A program made the translations under genes and the position numbers. A model generated the notes under the pieces. That model ran no database searches. It was not told the origin of the DNA and saw nothing but the letters and a program-made list of their open reading frames with translations. This document shows, one piece after another, positions 49,096-60,900 of a stretch of 64,000 nucleotides of DNA (the stretch's first letter is position 1; every line of letters starts with the position of its first letter). Source of the stretch: Chinchilla lanigera (lineage: Eukaryota; Chordata; Mammalia; Rodentia; Chinchillidae). The DNA lies in assembly GCF_000276665.1 (NCBI RefSeq), contig NW_004955477.1:3652568-3716567 (forward strand), written 5' to 3'.

Positions 49096-50936
49096 GAGGC
49101 AGTAAGTCTTATGAAAGAAAAATCAAAATGCTATGGAAACATGTGGAAGCATACCTGGAAAGACTTATTTGGACTGGCAGGTACGGCACAGAACACCAGC
49201 TGTCCCCAAATTCCCCTCTTCCTTCTTGCTTACCAGAATGGAATGCCTCATTGTTAACTGGGCACTTGGTTGCTTAAGATAAAAATGTGTAGCTAGATGT
49301 GGCCCAGTGACTCGCTTGCAGCCAACAGGATGCAAGATGAAGTGAGGTGAGTCCTGTCTTCAGAAGCAATTACTGGTCCCTCCCCGCCCTCTTTCTGTTT
49401 TTCTTGCTAGCTGGAACATGAGTGGGTTTGCCAGGCCTGTGCTACTTGCAGAGGATGACACAGGGAGGATGAAACTAGACAGGAGAAGTATGGACCCATT
49501 TGTGTAGCAGTGCTACCAGTACAGCCAGGACTTTACATCAGAAAAAAGGATTGGCCTATCCTGTTTCATCCACTGTTCATTTAGATCTGTCAGGTAGCTG
49601 AATATATATCCTAACAAATGCAGGGTGAGAGACATCCTTGAGGAAGCGATGTGCAGACGCTGACCCAAAGTCTGGGCAAGAGGCTGCACACTGCAGAAGC
49701 TGAGGTCGGTATGCCTAAGGAATGCGGGTAAGTCCGACAGCCGGCGAGTGCGAGGCAGAGGGGTGAGACACACGGCAGGCAGGCAGGCAGGGGCTGGAGT
49801 ACTGAGTCTTACTGGGTCACATTTGGGAGTTTGGATCTTAATGGGAAGCTTCTTGTTTATGGACTTACTGGTCCTCTTTTCATTTCTGCTTGCCCTTTTA
49901 TGCTCAATTTCTTTATGGAGAAAATGGAGGTGTGTCGTCACAGAATAAGCACAGGATTAAGGCGTAAGGGATCAGGGCTTCTGGTGCCAGCTTTATTATT
50001 TACCATGGTGTGATTTTCTTTTCTCCATGTTAAATGGAAATAACTTCTCGCTAACAAGCCACAGGGCTGCTGAGTGTCTCAAAGATAAGAATGATAGCTA
50101 ACACGCTTAGCACTTCCTAACTACCAAGATTTCCATGTATTAAATCCATCAGGTTTATGAGGAAGCTGAGGTATATGGAGGACGACACTCAACTGAAGTC
50201 TCAGAACTGCTAAGTTCTGGGACTCGCAGGCAGCTTGGCTTCAAATTCTGTGCTCTCGACTCCCCTTGCTCTATGCTATTACTCATGTAGCTTTTTGGAA
50301 AACAGAAGCATGACAATATAAAGCATCACTACAGTACAAAAGAGTGAAATCATATCAACATGTGAAAGCAATATCCATCTATCCACTGAGAACAGAAAAA
50401 TGTTCTTCTTCAGTTCTATTCTGATTGTCTCAGGTAATAAAACCAGAGGTAGCATGAAACCGAGGTTTCTTAATGGTAATTGTTAAATTGGCAAGTGCTG
50501 CAGACCCAACAAATAAAATCAAATTACTTCTCTTATTCCTCTTCTGCCAGCTCCAGTGTAACATTAACAGAACCACCGCAGACGGCGCTTTGTCATGCTC
50601 ACTCCCACATCACGGGCTGACCGAGAAAGACACGGTCTGATAGGCATACACTGATAATCAGGTGAACGTAGTATGATTTAGGAAGAGGCGGGTGGAGGGA
50701 GAAGTCTGCACAAGGGGCCAAGGCTGGGTTCTGGTCTGGCTTGCTTTTCCCTTAGCCTCAGTTCCTGCATCTCTGAAACAGGCTAGAGGCCTCTTAGCTG
50801 CTGGCTTTTCTGAAGGCTTTTCTTTCCCATAGTAGATGCTTAGAAAATACTTGTTTACACCCTGGGAAAACAATACTTCTAACTGTAGCCAGTATCTTTG
50901 AAATAAGAATGACCACTTTTCCTTAAAAAAATTATA

Positions 50937-50940
50937 TATC

Positions 50941-50971
<31 letters not shown>
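50937..50971. repeat. (TATC)n microsatellite
   Basis: About eight TATC units in UROS intron 1. Confidence 0.95.
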
Positions 50972-51082
50972 GAATGATTACACTACGGCACTTTGCCGGT
51001 AAGAAAGAACTAGACCTTAAACCCACATGTCCTGTGTCTTGCTGCTTTGAGTATCAGCAATAACAACAGCCATCCTTGCTGG

Positions 51083-51245
51083 GTATGGTGTTTCATGCCT
51101 ATAATCCCAGTACCTCGGGAGGCTGAGGCAGGAGGATCCTTGCAGAGCTGCAGGGCAGCCTGGGCTATAGAGTGAGCTCAAGCCCAGCCTAAACTGCATA
51201 GCGAGACCCTGTCTCAAAAAAAAGACAAAAACAAACAAACAACAA
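51083..51245 (+). mobile_element. B1 SINE
   Basis: 'gctgggtatggtgtttcatg' to 'gagaccctgtctcaaaaaaa' with A-rich tail, internal duplication present. Confidence 0.92.
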
Positions 51246-51762
51246 CAACAAAAAGCCATCCTTTAACTTAGCACTTACTGTGTTATTTACTTGGTGTATT
51301 AGGGTTCTCCAGAGAAACAAAACCAACAGGATACACCTATTATCTATAAAGAAATTCATTATGAGGTACTGGTTCACGTGACCACAGAGGCTAAAATGTC
51401 CCAGGAACTACCATCTGCAAGTTAGCAATAAAAACAAAATTCTGAGATCCTTTAAATTTAATTATAAAGACCAGAGGTTGGATGGAGAAAGAGATAAGGA
51501 AAATAAATCAGTTAATATCTACTGGCTCAAACCAATCTATATTCCTAAATGTTAAAACTTTCATTTAAAAGCCCTAGGGATGATCCCCAGGTGCTGCCAT
51601 GGTCTCCTGTTTATGTATAAATTACTGGACTACTAACCCTAACCAATCCAGAAGCAGTAAGTACTTCTTTATGGAATGTCCTCTTTCAAAACTTTCCCAC
51701 TTCATGTTATTCTGCCCCTCCTATTTATAGCCAATGTAGGTCAACGTAAACAATTTATGCTT

Positions 51763-51847
51763 GGGCTGGGGATATAGTTCAGTGGCACAGTGCCTGCCTG
51801 GCAAGCACGAGGTCCTGAGTTCAACTCCTAGTACAAAAAAAAAAACC
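51763..51847 (+). mobile_element. ID SINE with 10-bp target duplication
   Basis: 'gggctggggatatagttcag' to 'gttcaactcctagtac' and poly-A, flanked by 'atttatgctt' at 51753-51762 and 51848-51857. Confidence 0.9.
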
Positions 51848-52667
51848 ATTTATGCTTTCCTTCCCCCAAATTTTCATTATAAAAATGCTCTTGGCTTTTA
51901 GGTCTGACAGACATTTTTCCAGTTGTTATCTAGCCTTGCTGCTGGTAATTGCAGAACTCGCTCTGGGAACTGGCTCTTTTTACCCAACATTAGTAAAGGC
52001 TCCACAAGCCCTTTATTTCACAGAATCCTTGATCTCAAAATTTTTGATTTAACACTAGAGACACAGGAAAGCTAGTGGTACAATATGAAGCACTGGGCAC
52101 GGATAGTATAGAGTCCGAGTCTGAAGACCTGTGAACCAGGAGCACCAAGTGCAGATAAGGGGCAGAAAGAATGTGAATTCTCTCCTCCTCCTCCACCTTT
52201 CTGTTCCACTCAGGCCTTCAGTGGACTAGATAATGCCCACTGCTTTAGGGTGGGCAATGAACTGTACTATATATGGATTCAAAGGCTAATCTCTTCTTAG
52301 AACATGCTCAGACACCCTGAAACGTTTAACCATGAATCTGGGCATCCAATGAAGCTGACACAAAACATCAACTATCCCCTGGGCTAAGCATTTTACAAGT
52401 AAGATCACAATCATCACTCAAGCCTGCAAGGGAGGTGACTTATAAGACAGGGAAACTAAGGCTCCTGTAGGTTTGAGTAACTTGCTGAAGGTTACGTAGC
52501 ATTGTAAGTGGCAGCAACAGAATCTGAATTCAAGTCTGAAGCCCACGCTCATTCTTCTAACCACTCATTACCACTTCTCTGCCTTTAAGATAAATGCTGT
52601 GGTAAAGAAGAATGAGCCAGTGGTAAACAATCTAGTACCAAAGTTCCCTGGGATCAGTATTATCTTC

Positions 52668-52795
52668 TCTTTTCTTTTTTTTGAGACAAGGTTTTGCTAC
52701 GTAACCCAGGTTGGCTGGGAACTTGGGATCCTCCTGCCTCAGCCTCGAAGTGCCAAGATTAGAGGCATATTGGCACCATGCCCAGCATATACTGC
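52668..52795 (-). mobile_element. B1 SINE
   Basis: 'tttgagacaaggttttgcta' through 'gatcctcctgcctcagcctc' to 'ggcaccatgcccagca', minus orientation. Confidence 0.8.
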
Positions 52796-52839
52796 ATTTT
52801 TTTTGAAACAGGCACTACCATAGCCTATCAGGTATTTTG

Positions 52840-53290
52840 CTAAAATGTGTAAGCAAACCAAATATTCACTGACAAATAATTCATTGGTATTATTCAGCAA
52901 TGATGAAAATCCTTACACATGAATACTCCTCTAAGATTCCACCTGTATATAGTTTCTACAGTAGTCAATTCANNNNNNNNNNNNNNNNNNNNNNNNNNNN
53001 NNNNNNNNNNNNNNNNNNNNNNNNNNNNNNNNNNNNNNNNNNNNNNNNNNNNNNNNNNNNNNNNNNNNNNNNNNNNNNNNNNNNNNNNNNNNNNNNNNNN
53101 NNNNNNNNNNNNNNNNNNNNNNNNNNNNNNNNNNNNNNNNNNNNNNNNNNNNNNNNNNNNNNNNNNNNTGTTTTTGCAAGACAAAAAGTGCTAGAGATGG
53201 ACACTGTGAATGTACTTGTTACTGAGCTATACACTTAAAAGTTTTGAGTAAAATGGTAAAATTTGTGCTATATATTTATCACAATAAAAA
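52840..53290 (+). mobile_element. L1 3' UTR with an assembly gap inside
   Basis: Left of the gap: 'ctaagattccacctgtatat' and 'agtttctacagtagtcaatt'; right of it: 'gcaagacaaaaagtgctaga', 'gtgaatgtacttgttactga', 'gctatacacttaaaagtttt' and 'atcacaataaaaa', the known end of old L1 elements. Confidence 0.8.
52973..53168. other. Assembly gap, 196 N
   Basis: 196 consecutive N inside an L1 3' UTR; no gene is expected to be hidden in it. Confidence 0.99.
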
Positions 53291-54233
53291 GGTATAAAGC
53301 AACAGGGAAGAAATGACTCATGATGTCTCAGTGACATGTATATATATATGGTTTGAGTTTTTCTTTCCCCTAGTTGTAGCCTTTTGATAGGTATATGTTA
53401 CAAGAATATATTTTGCACGGTTGTGGGACTTGGTATGGCTATTTTAAGCCATCCCAGCAGATGTGGAGCCTCGATGTGTAAGTACTGTAATATCTATGGC
53501 ATGGACCTCACAGAACCCATCATGGGCACTCAGGGCCTCCTGACGCTATATCCTCCTGATGAAGGTTCTCTTGAGAAAAGATCATCAGGCTTCTGCTTAA
53601 ACCTCTTCAGCAATAACCACCTGACTACTACGGGCAGCTCATTCTCGTTTTAAAAATCAAACATCCGACCCATTACTTTTACATAGAAAATGATGGGAAA
53701 CCAGGGATCTCATTCTCAGAGAGCTGATGTTTTCCCTAATTAATGATCTTGTTTCTAAATAATAGCCTGTACAACAAGCTCAAAATTGGTAGTCTGTGAG
53801 ACAACTTAACTGGAAGATCCTATTTACAGGGTAAAAGCTTTATCAATTGAAATATTTCTAGTTAAAATGCAGAACTCCAGCTTCTCTTAAGATAGATCTG
53901 GCAACCTTGGACAGTACTTTCACTTGACCACAGCTAAAGGCAGCTGAGGAACACACATTCTCCTGTGTATCACAGCCTCCCTTCAATTACTCTCTCAGAA
54001 CAGGCTCAGGCCTTTAATTTAGCCTCGAAAGCAAGGAAAATCTCTGCCTACTAAAAAGAACTCTCAGAGCCTCGCAAGGCCGGTCCTGGTCTGCGCGGGG
54101 ATCTGCCAGGTCTAGCTGACCTTCCAACTGGGACCAGACCAGAGCTACGGCCCCTCACTTTGTCACGCAGCGCTAGAACTCTGCACTCCCGCGAGCCAGC
54201 GTCTACACGCGTACCGTGGGCAGTGACACCTAC

Positions 54234-54420
54234 CTCGTGCAACTTACGAGGCCTTAAAGGGCAAAGAGGCGGGACCTTGCCCTGCCCGACGCTCCGCAAC
54301 GTCGAGGGGCGGGATCTCGCAGTCCCAGGGAAAAGGCTGCAGGGGGAATGACAACAGAATTGGAACCCACCACCACTCAGCCGAACTGCCAGACAACACA
54401 CACAGCGCCCCGCCCTAGGA
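54234..54420 (-). other. UROS: UROS noncoding exon 1 (predicted)
   Basis: Two good donors occur on the minus strand in the CpG-rich region: GAG|GTAGGT after 54234 and GTAAGT after 54248. Either could join to exon 2. The transcription start cannot be read from sequence, so the right border is a guess. The 145-codon open frame here is ordinary GC-rich noise. Confidence 0.4.
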
Positions 54421-54759
54421 GGCTCAGCACCTCCGCCAACGTCTAGGGTCCAGGAGCGCTCACTGGCCGGGGGACCGGGTCTTTGCACTAACTTGCGCGC
54501 CCCGGAAGGAGCCTGGTCAGGTGGATCGAACCACTATGTGAAGTAGGGGGGGACGTGGAAGGAGTGAGGAAGTGAAGAGGGGTGCGGAGGGAAGAAAAGG
54601 CCTGGATAGAGCCTTTAAGCTGTACGGGACTCTTCAACATCAGAATTATGTAATTCAACAGGGTCACTGGGGTTGACATCGACTCAGCGCCGAGATTTTT
54701 AGTAGTCTCCCACACCTTCAACTAGTAATAGTTGGTCCGAAAGGTTAGAGGGTGAAACT

Positions 54760-54771
54760 TGCGCAGGCGCA
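54760..54771. promoter_or_regulatory. NRF1-type site before BCCIP ATG
   Basis: TGCGCAGGCGCA, a match to the palindromic NRF1 motif common in CpG-island housekeeping promoters, 15 bp upstream of the BCCIP ATG, so it must lie in or next to the 5' leader. Confidence 0.6.
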
Positions 54772-54785
54772 GTGTGAACGGCAAC

Positions 54786-54953
54786 ATGGCTTCCCGGGCC
54801 AAAAGGAGAGCTGTGGGGAGCGGGGTTCCTCAGCTGCGGGGAGCCCAGGTCCGTTGTGAAGAGGAAGAGGAGGAAAATGAAGTGGAAGACGAGGACGAGG
54901 ACAGTGAAGACAGTGACGAAGAAGAGGACGAAGATGACGAGATCGTGGACGAG
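54786..54953 (+). CDS. BCCIP: BCCIP exon 1 (acidic N-terminus)
   Basis: 56 codons from the ATG in 'ggcaacATGgcttccc' to the donor GTGAGA at 54954. The frame continues past the donor for 19 codons, but the conserved continuation is in exon 2. The ATG matches the human start MASRSKRRAV. Confidence 0.95.
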
Positions 54954-57900
54954 GTGAGAATGACATGGTACACCAGTTTGATTTATACCGGAGAAAGTAC
55001 CTTCTGGTAGTAAAAGCAGTATGGTGATCCCGTGAGCCGCGAAGGGTGGTGGCTTCTTTGTTTCTGAGGGTCGGTAAGCAGAAATTGGAGGTAATAAATT
55101 CTTGAAGCTCCGCTTGAGTCTTTTCCATACCTGGGGCACAGTAATTTTGTGACTCTTTCCCTGGCCGGGTCACACCCCTCCCCCAAGCCCGCCGCCACCC
55201 ACTCAGGTTTTAAAGTGACCGCCTTCATTAAATCCCCAGATCTTTTAATAGTCCGGAAGGAGTCAGCAAACTCTGTCTCTCCCCACCCCTGCAGCAATTA
55301 TTGGCCTCCTACACTTTGCGTGCTTCATTCACATCCGTCTTTCATTTCTTTAAAAAACGAGAGCATATTAGTTACACCTGCGGGTTTCCTTTCGTTATAG
55401 TCACACATGTGTAGAACATATTGTACATGCCTGTAATCTGAGTTACGCTGGAGGCTGAGGCTGGAGGATTGCAAGTTGAAGGCCAGCCTAGGCAATTTAA
55501 GGAGATGGTATCGCAAAATGAAATAGAAAGTGTTAGCTCTTTCTGCGTAGCTCTGCACTCCGAAGTTCAGTTCTCAGTGTCACCACCGCTCAAAAATAAA
55601 CCAACATTCAACAAACAGAAAAACCCAGAGTAGAATACGCTTCATTTTTGTGCTGTTCTGTAGTCGTTTTGAAAGTTTTTCATGCTGCAGAGCTTTTCCT
55701 TCCTTGTTTAGATTTTAGATAAGCTGCATTTTCTGCCTCCCTAAAACAGCTGACATAGTCATGTTGTTTGATTTTTATGGACTTACAGAACTGGGTTCAT
55801 TCTTCAGAATAGTTACTAACTGCCAGTGTAGTGCCTGGCATTATAGGCCCTTATTTGTTGAATGAATAATTAAGACCTGAGTGATCCTTAAGGCTATTGA
55901 GTGTCTTTTTTTTTCTTTTTAAGGGCAGAGTAGCCGGGCGTGGTGGTGCACGCCTGTAGTCCCAGCACTCGGAGGCTGAGGCAGGAGGATCTTTGCGAAT
56001 TCAAGACCAACCTGGTCTACAGAGTGAGCTCAAGGCTAACCTGAACTGCATAGTGAGACCCTGTCTCAAAAAGACAAAAAAAAAAGGACAGAATATATTT
56101 ATTGGGGAAAGAAAGCTTCTGTCTGAGAGAGACAAAAGGGGTCAAGAGTGGGTTGCCAAGGACCTTGCCATTTTAAGAGATTTTTTTATAGAGCAAAACC
56201 ATGAGGGAGGCAGGTCCGAGGTGGGGAAGAATGGGAAATCACAAGGTGGGCATGACATGGGACAAAACTATGGTCAACCAATAAGATTATGAGCATAATT
56301 GCTTAGGTAATATTGATTAAATGAGAATCACATTGGGAAGTAAGTCACGTAGTTCCCCATGTCTCTGTCCAGTGATCTTGGTGGAAAATCTCCAAATGAT
56401 GTAGGGGAAAGACATGCCCAACCTACTAGATGTCTGGCATGAGTTCATGTTCTCTAAAACTGAAGAGTGAATTCTAGGAACAATGGAGGTTAAAAGCAGA
56501 ATATATATGTTGGGGGAAGACAGCTTCTCTCCGAGAGAGACAGAAGGGGTCCTGACTGAGCTGCCCTGCTGAATGTCTTAAATAGATGCCTCAAAATTAA
56601 CAGTCCAAAGCAGAGTTTATAATTTATGCTTCTCTTAATTGTTACCATTTCTGTAAATGGTCCCCTAGTTTACTAGTTGTTCAGGCCCCAAACCTGTGAG
56701 TTAATGTTAATCTTAATCTCCTCATTTTTCTCATCCCACATCTACTTTATTAGTAAATCCCATTAGCTTTACCTTCAGTATCTAGACATTCTCATCATTG
56801 ATTCTGCAGCCATCCCAGTCCACACCTCTATTCTCTCTTGCCTGTGCCACTCTAACAGCTTTTAACTAGCTTGCCTTTCCTATTCTTGTCGTTCTATAGT
56901 CTGTACTTACATGACCAGAGATCTTGTAGGTGTGTCCTCACTCTCCTGCTCAGAGTGCTCTGTGGACTTCCTACTTTATTTTTAAGAAAAACCCACGTCC
57001 TCTTGGTTGAGGGACAGAAAGGAAGAGTGGCTGGATCAGAATAATTGAGAGATGGGAAGTAAAGTCATAGAGATAAGCCCAAGTCAAAATGAGAGTGGAA
57101 ACGAGGATGTGGAGAAGGGTGGATGCACTTAGGGATTAGGGATGAAACTGTGGTGTGGGTGTGTGATACTTCTTCCTGTCCAAACCAACTCTTTGGTTTC
57201 CTGCCTTGTGTGCCTCCTCACTATTTTTCATTTAGTACATGTGCTGCCTAGGTGAGCACATCCATTTTTCACTTACAAGAACTTTCAATTGGGTGTTTTC
57301 TCAGCTTTGGATTATAGAAATCATTGCTTCTTGCATTAACAGGAAAAATCAAACAGACTGCCAATTACTAAAACTTTTGTGTACTATAATAACCATCCTT
57401 GGTAGTATAGAAAAATAGCCACATACGCTGTGAGTGGGAGTGTAAATTGATGCAGTCTCAGTCTCTTTGGAGCATAATTTGAAAGTATCAAAATATAAAG
57501 TATATACATCACCCAGTTCTGTAAATGGCAAGAAGTTTTGCCTGATTTAATAAATGGTAAGAATTTACCCACCAGGCTCTTGTGTATTTTGTATTAATTC
57601 ACTTAATGTACACATTAGCCCTGTGAATTTAGGAATTAATCGTTATTTTATAAGGGAGACTGTACAGCAAGTTAAAAGAACATTGTATATTTGTTGTGTA
57701 AGGGGAATAAATTAAATGTATCAAATTATGTGTGTGTCGTTTGACAATCTCTGGAGAGGAGTAGGATACTGAGAAGTAGCGAATAAGACTTCTTAAACTC
57801 TATTCTCTGCAATCGTTGTAGTTTTTACCGTTTGATTTTTGTTGTTGTTGTTGTTAGTTTTTAGGGCAGTTTCCTCTTACTGAAACACCTAGTGGATATT

Positions 57901-60900
57901 TATTCCTTTATGTATTTGAAGGATGCTTTTACTTTCTAAGATGTTCGCTCATCCACAGCTTGTTTTTGCTGTGTAGAAAACCATGAGAATAAACCTCTCC
58001 TTCCTTAAATTGCTGGTATGGTATTTTCTTAGTGACAGGAAAGTTAACCAGTAAAGGTGGGGATACTGAAAGGATGTGAAGCAAAGGAACAGGCATGCTT
58101 AGGTAAGGCTCTTGTGATCGTATAGTTAGGACTCTTACTTGTGTTTAATAGAAACCCTGGCAGAATAGATTTAGCAGAATGTGTGATAAGATACAGTTGT
58201 CTTTCTCCAGGGGCTGGAAAGCAATTTAGTTTCAGGAACAGACTGGGCCTGTGAACCTACATTGCCATTGAGAACCTTGGAAATCTCACATTTTACATCT
58301 TTGCTTTACTTTGTTGCATTCATTCAAAATACTTGCTCTTTTTCTACTTCATGTAACAGAATAAAAAATGTCTACAGCTCACCCCAAAGGATGAGAAGGC
58401 TAGACACCACAGCCTTAATTTTTAAATTCTGAACCACCGAGGGTGGGGAAGTCTCAGAGTTATAATATGAAACTGGATAAACGAGCCATATGCAGGCAAA
58501 GAGGTGTGGACAGATAGTCCATTTAGAATCTGTTGGAATGGCTGTGCCATAGTAGTCTAGGATATAGGTCTGAAGTTTCTATCTACGTAGCAGATATTTA
58601 AAGAATTTATTTTAAGTGCTCACTGGGTTTGGTCTTCTCCATGTGGTCCTGACCTGCCCTCTGTGAGCAAGAGAATTGGGACTGGTTTGGGGGTGTCCTG
58701 TCTGAGTGGATACTGGACACCATGGTTTTCAGTACAACAAATGACATTGCTTGTCCGATGCAACTCTTGACAGTGGAAATTCCTTTTAAAATTAGCATGC
58801 AGTTGCATAGAGTTGAGAAATTGATTTTTTTACCCTATAGAAATTTAAAAATAACAAATAGAAGAAAAATTATTTCTAAGGAATTAATTCAAGTCCTGAA
58901 AAATGACAGTTACTTGGTTTAGTTTGATCCTTTTGGAACACTCCCATCCAATCCACTGGGTTTTACTATTTATATAATTTGACTGAGCCTATTTCACAGT
59001 GGAATTTGAAGTCCTCAGGCTGAAGCTGATATCACAGCCAAGAGAGCATGTAAATATATGTGTAGTCAGGATAGCAAGACCAACATAGGTCTGATTTCTT
59101 CTGGTAAGTCCTTCAGCTGAGGCCCAAATTCCAAAATTTGAAGTACATTTATAAATATGATATTTCATCAGAGTACACATTCACTTACAAAAATATGATT
59201 AGGATGCTCAAGGACTAATTCTTGTGTAACATATAAAAGCATCTAAAGCTTTGTTGTTGGAATGAAATAGTAGTTTCATTTTTCTCTGGGTTGTTTCAGT
59301 AGCATCTTTTATAAACTATTGTTTTGCAGAGATACATAAAGGTGCCCCGTTAATGTACAGCTTCTTCTAGTCCCTTGGACTGATAATATTTCCCTTGGCT
59401 GCAGGGCCTTAGCCTATGCTGTTCCTTGTTCCAGGAACCTTCTTACTTTCTTCAATTCCCAGCTTATGGCACTTCTTTAAGGATGCTTTTCCAGACTTTG
59501 ATTTCCTGTTTTTTAAAATTGTTATAGTACCACTGTTTAAAATTGTTATAGTACCATGTATCTTTTTTTTTAGTGGCAAATACAGTTGCAGTTTTACGTG
59601 TATTTCCATGAGTATCTCCTTAGTGTCTGTATTCCCACCTAAACTCTTTTTTTTGGGGGGTACTGGGAATCGAACTCATGACCTCAGGCTTGCCAGACAA
59701 GCGTCTATGCCACGGAGCTATATCCCCGGCCACACCCACCTAAACTAAAACATAAGTTCCTATGAGCAAGATCATTCATGTTCGTAATTCTTACCATTTT
59801 ATCTCAAGTGCTTGATACCTGTTGATACTCAATAAATATTTGCTAAGTGAATGAAGTGACGTCTCAGGGCCTAAAGGATAGACATCAAAGTCCAAGCAAT
59901 GACCCCAAAACACCAGATACTTCCTCAATCTGTGACATGCAGATTACTCTTTCTGCATATCTCTACATATTGCAGAGGTGCTATCAGGCCTCCTACCCAG
60001 CCCAGCTCAGTATTTGCCTGTTTCCCACCTTTCTCACAGTCACTCATCTCCAAGCCACTCCCCTGTTCACAAATTAATAACACCTAGTTTCAGCCTTGGG
60101 TTGAGGCCTTTGTTCCAGTTAGCCATTATTGTATCTGGGCTTAGGACCCCCTTAGCTCCCCACCATTATAGATGTGTATTTGTTTCTTTATACACATCAT
60201 GGGTTATGCTGAAAGTGGTAGACTGAAATTAACTCACGAGAATTCCAATAACTTTACCGTAGGATTACAAATACAAACTCGACCAGATCACAGCGAGGTC
60301 TGGGAAGGGCTTTCTGTAGCAGTCATTATCTGTTTTGAAGCCTAGACATTTATAGCTATGCAAATAACATTTTCTTATTCTTGTCTTTTGTTGTTTGTCC
60401 CCTTGGCATCTTTTGTAGATGACTAATAAAGAAACTAAAAGAGTGGAAGTTGAAAAAAAAAAGAAAAAATTTGCAAGTGGAAAACAGGGCCACAATCATT
60501 TATATTTGACAGTCTGTTTTGCATGTTCTTTACAGGAAGTGAATATTGAATTTGAAGCTTATTCCATCTCAGATAATGATCATGATGGAATTAAGAAATT
60601 ACTACAGCAGGTATTGTCTTTCATATATTACGTCCAAATTTGCTTTGTTAAGAAAATTCAAGCTGTTCAATACAACCTCTCTCAAAGTTCATCCTTTCAG
60701 AATTCCTTTTTTTGGGGCAGTACTGAGAGAATTCCCATTTCTATACTTTCCTAGGAAGAACTGTTTCTCTTCTTTTCCAGAGCTAATCCTCTGTATTCGT
60801 GCCACTCCTCCCTGATCCCTTCCCCTGATTAGTATGTTGAAGCTTTTTGTGTCCTATAAAAAACCCTCCTTGAGCTACTATTTTGTTTTCTGTACTTCAC

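Larger units (their letters stand above)
54060..54790. promoter_or_regulatory. CpG-rich bidirectional promoter of UROS and BCCIP
   Basis: CpG dinucleotides are dense from about 54060 to 54520 and again around 54760, unlike the surrounding AT-rich introns. UROS leaves leftward and BCCIP rightward with about 400-550 bp between the predicted UROS exon 1 donor and the BCCIP ATG. The same head-to-head arrangement is known in human. Confidence 0.85.

Noticed and set aside
52894..53238. Several frames across 52.9-53.2 kb
   Set aside because: They cross the 196-N gap inside an L1 3' UTR.
54051..54488. 145-codon minus-strand frame in the CpG-rich promoter
   Set aside because: GC-rich DNA has few stops; the frame covers the presumed UROS noncoding exon 1 and shows no domain.
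54954..55010. Extension of BCCIP exon 1 by 19 codons to a stop
   Set aside because: GTGAGA is a good donor and the conserved BCCIP continuation is found in exon 2 at 60536.
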